From: Acholoe squamosa
Lineage: Eukaryota > Annelida > Polychaeta > Phyllodocida > Polynoidae
DNA: 64,000 nucleotides
Assembly (NCBI GenBank): GCA_949317995.1
Contig: OX439040.1
Coordinates: 52,465,186-52,529,185, forward strand
Direction of reading: 5' to 3'
Position 1 is the first letter of the stretch. Every line of letters starts with the position of its first letter. The notes under the pieces were generated by a model. That model was not told the origin of the DNA and did not search any database. It saw nothing but the letters and a program-made list of their open reading frames with translations. This document shows, piece by piece, positions 60,601 to 64,000 of this stretch. Made by a program: the position numbers and the translations under genes.

Positions 60601-61145
60601 ATGGCGATTTATCTCAACAATCGCCAACATGATCTCACTCACTGTGTGAGTATGTGCCACCCCTTGTCATCCCTCACAAAGCATGGTGACTTATCCCCAC
60701 CATCTCCAACATGGATCTAACTCACTGCATGAGTATGTGCCACTGCATGTCAGTTCTCACTCAGAATGGTGACTTTTCACCACCATCGCTTATATGGATC
60801 TCACTCACTGTGTGAGTATGCGCCACTCCCAGTCAACTCTCAATCAGAATGGCGACTTTTCACCTGCATTGCCACATGGCTCTCACTTACTGCGTGAGTT
60901 TGTGTCACTCCTAGTTAATCTTCTCTCAAAATGACGACTTATCACCATCATCGCTGACATGGATGTCACTCGCTGTGTGAGTGTGTGCCACTGTCATCAA
61001 CTCTTACACAAAATGGCGACTTATTGCCAACATTGGTCTCACTCAATTTGTGAATTTGTGTCACTCCAAGTCAATGCTCTCTGAGGATTGCATCATCTGT
61101 CACTCACTCTCACTCAGAATGGCAACTTATCACCACCATTGCCAA
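60601..61145 (+). repeat. ~83-bp minisatellite, about 6.5 units
   Basis: Units start ATGG(C/T)GACTTAT at 60601, 60683, 60766, 60849, 60931, 61013 and 61119 (partial). Each holds CACCA(C/T)CATCGCC-like and TCACTCACTGTGTGAGT-like parts, the latter a small palindrome. Divergence between units is moderate. Confidence 0.85.
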
Positions 61146-61504
61146 AGCTGTTGAGACAGCACCACTGTTCAACATGTAGCCTATCTAGGAAGTGTGGGCA
61201 TGAAGTATAAGTCCCATACGTATCAAATGTGCTTTGTTTCACACTGATTTCCATGTAATACTTCAGAGTTGAATCAAACAAGATTATGTAGAGAAAATGT
61301 TAATTAAATTTAAATGAAAACAACTATCCATAAACACCTTTTCTCTGGTTACAGGAAAAATACATAGGGAAATATCTACATGAACACCTTGTCTGTGGTT
61401 AGAGGGAAGATACATATGGCAATACCTTCTCTGGCAAAACATACTTTGATCTGGCAGATGTGAGGCTGCATGATTACCAATGTCGATGATCATGAGCTTC
61501 TCAT

Positions 61505-61960
61505 CTAACAAGGTGAGTGATCACCAGCGTCGCCATCACTGGTGAGTCTGAGTGATCACCACTCTGGCCATCCATAGTCAACCTGTGCTATGACGTGGTG
61601 TGCATTTCATCTAGCAAGGTGAGTGATCAACCGTCTTGCCATCCCTGGTGAGTGTGAGTCATCACGATCCTCGCCAACCATGAACGTGCAAGGTGACGTG
61701 GTGTGCATCAGCGAAGTGAGTGATCACTTATGTCGCCATCCCTGGTGAGGATGAGTGATCACGATCCTCGCCATCCCTGGTGAGGATGAGTGATCACGAT
61801 CCTCGCCATCCCTGGTAAACATGCGCTATGACGAGGTGCGTGTTTCATCTAGCGAGGTGAGTGATCACCAGTGTCACCATCCCTGGTGAGTCTGAGTGAT
61901 CACCATCCTTGCCAACTGAGGTGAGGCCATGTGATCACCACCATTGCTATTCCTGGTGAT
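61505..61960 (+). repeat. GAGTGATCACxxTCxTCGCCATCCCTGGT repeat field
   Basis: A ~35-60-bp motif with GAGTGATCAC, CGCCATCCCTGG and GTGTGCAT recurs at least eight times. Two units near 61736-61815 are practically identical, indicating recent unequal exchange. Confidence 0.8.
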
Positions 61961-62022
61961 CGTGTGCTATAGCTCTAGGGACATGTGTGAGCCACTTCAC
62001 ACAGGTTGACGAGGATGCTGGG

Positions 62023-63349
62023 TAAGCACGTGGCATGAATGAGCATAGGGCATTGTGTCATTCACCCAACATCACCAATTGTTTAGACAAATTTGAAAGC
62101 ACCTCTGTCTGTACCTGTTTCATAATATTGTGAACAGAATATATTCATACGTCGCCTCATGATGATGGTTTCACAGCTTTTTTTTATTTCATCGAAGATC
62201 ATGTAGATGAGGAATTAGTTTTGTGTCAGTTTAGTAGAACGCTTATCTGCATAACATAATGCTTAGTCAAGTGGAAATGAAAGGTTTTTGTGTTATTGAG
62301 CCACACATCCACACTAGTTTAACATTCAAAGATATTTGCAAACATCTGACACACTCACATATAAAAGGGGAGGGGAATTCGTCCGCTCAAAATGTCTTGA
62401 ACTATAGCTACTCTGTGAGTTGTTTTGAAACATTTTGCGGGAAAGAGCTTCACAGATGTATTCTATGTTAGTAAGAATATAAATGTTAGAAAGGGTAATT
62501 TAGAGGAAAGCAGAGATCAGAATATCAAAGTTCGCAGTATTCTTTTTTTGACAATATAGTCAATTTTGTTACGTATGCAGTTCAGATACTTTAATTCACG
62601 ACAATCCCTTTCTCCCTGAGTAACCTGCTGCTAATTCAGTGTATCCTTACTTTAAACATTACCACTGCTACAAGAGCAAATCTGGAACAGACAACCAGTA
62701 GGCTGGCCACTTGCTCTCATATTCCATACAAATTCTAGCAGTGATGTTTCCTTGCACTGTCCCCCAAGCGGCTATAACTTGAATAAAATATAGTGACTTG
62801 CCTTAGTCTGTGTCTAAGTGGCTTATGGTCATCAATGTAGGTCGTATAAATCCATTGCCTCGGACAAAGTGGGCGATGTTGAGGAATAGCTGTCTACTTG
62901 TTATATCAATACAAAGTAGAGAGTGATAGAGATTCCTATTAGACATACAGTGGCTTATAATTGTTGGAATCATTGTAATACTCTCTTTTCAGCACCAGCA
63001 TGATTTGCAATAAATGGCATCTTGGGGTAGAGAATCACCTGTCTTTAATCGTTGATTAGCCCTTCATATTAGACGTACACTTAATCCTTTGAACAGTCTC
63101 TGCTGGATGTAAGATAGTAATAGTAGGGAGTCTAATGAGACTGAAGGGCACATGAGCCTGGGTAGGAGTAGGCAATCTTTACCTCAGCCCTCCAACAGCA
63201 ACTACATTGATCCACATAGTACGATCCACTCAACCACAGCCTATACCCCTGCAGCAGCTGGTCCCTCATTGGTAATGCACTTTTCCTGCCAGTAGGCAGT
63301 GGTAATAACAGTTTACCTGCCATCTTACAGAGTAATGTCTAGATTACGA
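62023..63349. other. Non-coding, nothing recognised
   Basis: About 1.3 kb with only short ORFs. Confidence 0.4.
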
Positions 63350-63592
63350 AAGGTCGAATCCCACATGGCGATTTAAGGCTCAAATACCCCTGCGATTTTG
63401 TCCCTTGCATTTTTGGGGTCTTCCTGGGATCCTAGATCGCAAGAATTGTTCAACTTATACCGAATCCAACAGTGAATTAAGAGCAATTAAGCAGTTATCC
63501 TTGTGATATAGGGACTCAGGAAGTCCCCAAGAATGCAAGGGACAAAATCGCAGAGATGTTTGAGCCATAAATCGCCATGTCGGATTAGACCT
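63350..63592. mobile_element. Inverted-repeat element, family B copy 1
   Basis: The left end AAGGTCGAATCCCACATGGC and the right end GCCATGTCGGATTAGACCTT pair with few mismatches. Pairing continues inside through GCGATTTTGTCCCTTGCAT against ATGCAAGGGACAAAATCGC. It has no coding capacity. Confidence 0.75.
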
Positions 63593-63595
63593 TTA

Positions 63596-63880
63596 AGGTT
63601 GAATCCCACATGGTGCAAATATCTCTGCGATTTTGAATCTGTTGTGTTTGTTGGACCTTCGCCAAATTCGCAAGGCTTAGAAGTATAAATCCCAGAGATA
63701 TAAACATCAACAAAGGCAAATTATCATAAACAATACATGAATAAACGCAACAGTGTCCTTGTGTTCTATACACTCTGCCATAGTCATAACCCTTGCAAAT
63801 TTGGGGTATGTCACACTAATGCAACATAATCAAAATCGCAGAGATATTTCAAGCATTTTTCGCCATGTGGGATTCGACCT
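63596..63880. mobile_element. Inverted-repeat element, family B copy 2
   Basis: The ends AGGTTGAATCCCACATGG and CCATGTGGGATTCGACCT are the same termini as copy 1, which ends 3 bp before. ATATCTCTGCGATTTTGA near the left pairs with TCAAAATCGCAGAGATAT near the right. The interior differs from copy 1. Confidence 0.75.
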
Positions 63881-64000
63881 TGTGGTAACGATGTTTTGTT
63901 TCTGCCTTGCTAGTATTTTGGTATATTAGATATGCCTCTTTCCGGAAGGAAATGATATTTGCATTTTCAAGTCAAGAAGAGCAATAAGTATGTGAAGCTT

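Larger units (their letters stand above)
60490..62022. mobile_element. Long family A element with internal minisatellites
   Basis: It starts CCCAGCAAATTGTTGTTATC and ends GAGGATGCTGGG with TA on both sides (60488-60489 and 62023-62024). The first ~100 bp and last ~90 bp match the short copies at 1067-1344 and 35646-35867. The right terminal repeat has lost about 13 bp that the short copies keep. The interior consists of two tandem-repeat fields and no ORF over 76 codons, so it is non-autonomous. The short copies look like internal deletion products of such a form. Confidence 0.8.

Overview
The window reads as a piece of an invertebrate animal genome: mostly non-coding, moderately AT-rich, full of DNA-transposon remnants, tRNA-derived SINEs and microsatellites, with spliced host exons and one intact retroelement. 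No operons, bacterial promoters or rRNA/tRNA housekeeping genes are seen. The species cannot be named from this sequence. A marine invertebrate such as a mollusc or other spiralian, or a non-vertebrate deuterostome, would fit, but that is a guess.

The dominant object is a complete 13.4-kb LTR retrotransposon of Ty3/gypsy type at 11638-25035, transcribed on the minus strand. Its two 418-bp LTRs look identical base for base, it is flanked by a 4-bp duplication (AATG), and all three long ORFs are open. It should therefore be a very recent insertion. In transcription order it has: 5' LTR with TATA box, a primer-binding site matching tRNA-His, a strong splice donor, gag (913 aa; coiled coil, capsid-like region, CCHC knuckle), pol in the -1 frame (PR-RT-RNase H-integrase, GPF module, AT-hook in the tail), a third ORF of about 1225 codons where env would sit, a 1.3-kb AT-rich tail with a triplicated motif, the polypurine tract and the 3' LTR. 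ORF3 is not an envelope: it has no signal peptide or membrane span, but two Cys/His clusters, basic low-complexity stretches and a C-terminal coiled coil. It is the least explained coding sequence here.

The rest is host DNA. Two well-bounded exons of one plus-strand gene (38738-39068 and 41161-41487) encode an acidic, Ser-rich, probably disordered segment and splice in a consistent phase; I do not recognise the gene. The intron between them holds a short inverted-repeat transposon and a CT microsatellite.

Non-autonomous DNA elements form several families. (i) A TA-targeting family with termini CCCAGCAAATTGTCGT is present three times (1067-1344, 35646-35867, and a 1.5-kb version with internal minisatellites at 60490-62022). 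The first copy sits in one half of a tandem duplication whose other half keeps the empty site, and itself contains a 70-bp hairpin insert. (ii) A TTA-flanked element at 11264-11571. (iii) An element with an 8-bp GCATATTT duplication at 34742-35155. (iv) A nearly perfect 308-bp foldback at 53819-54126 with a diverged relative at 56890-57031. (v) Two adjacent inverted-repeat elements at 63350-63880. A probable solo LTR lies at 56365-56809, and tRNA-derived SINE sequence at about 29.9-30.5 kb.
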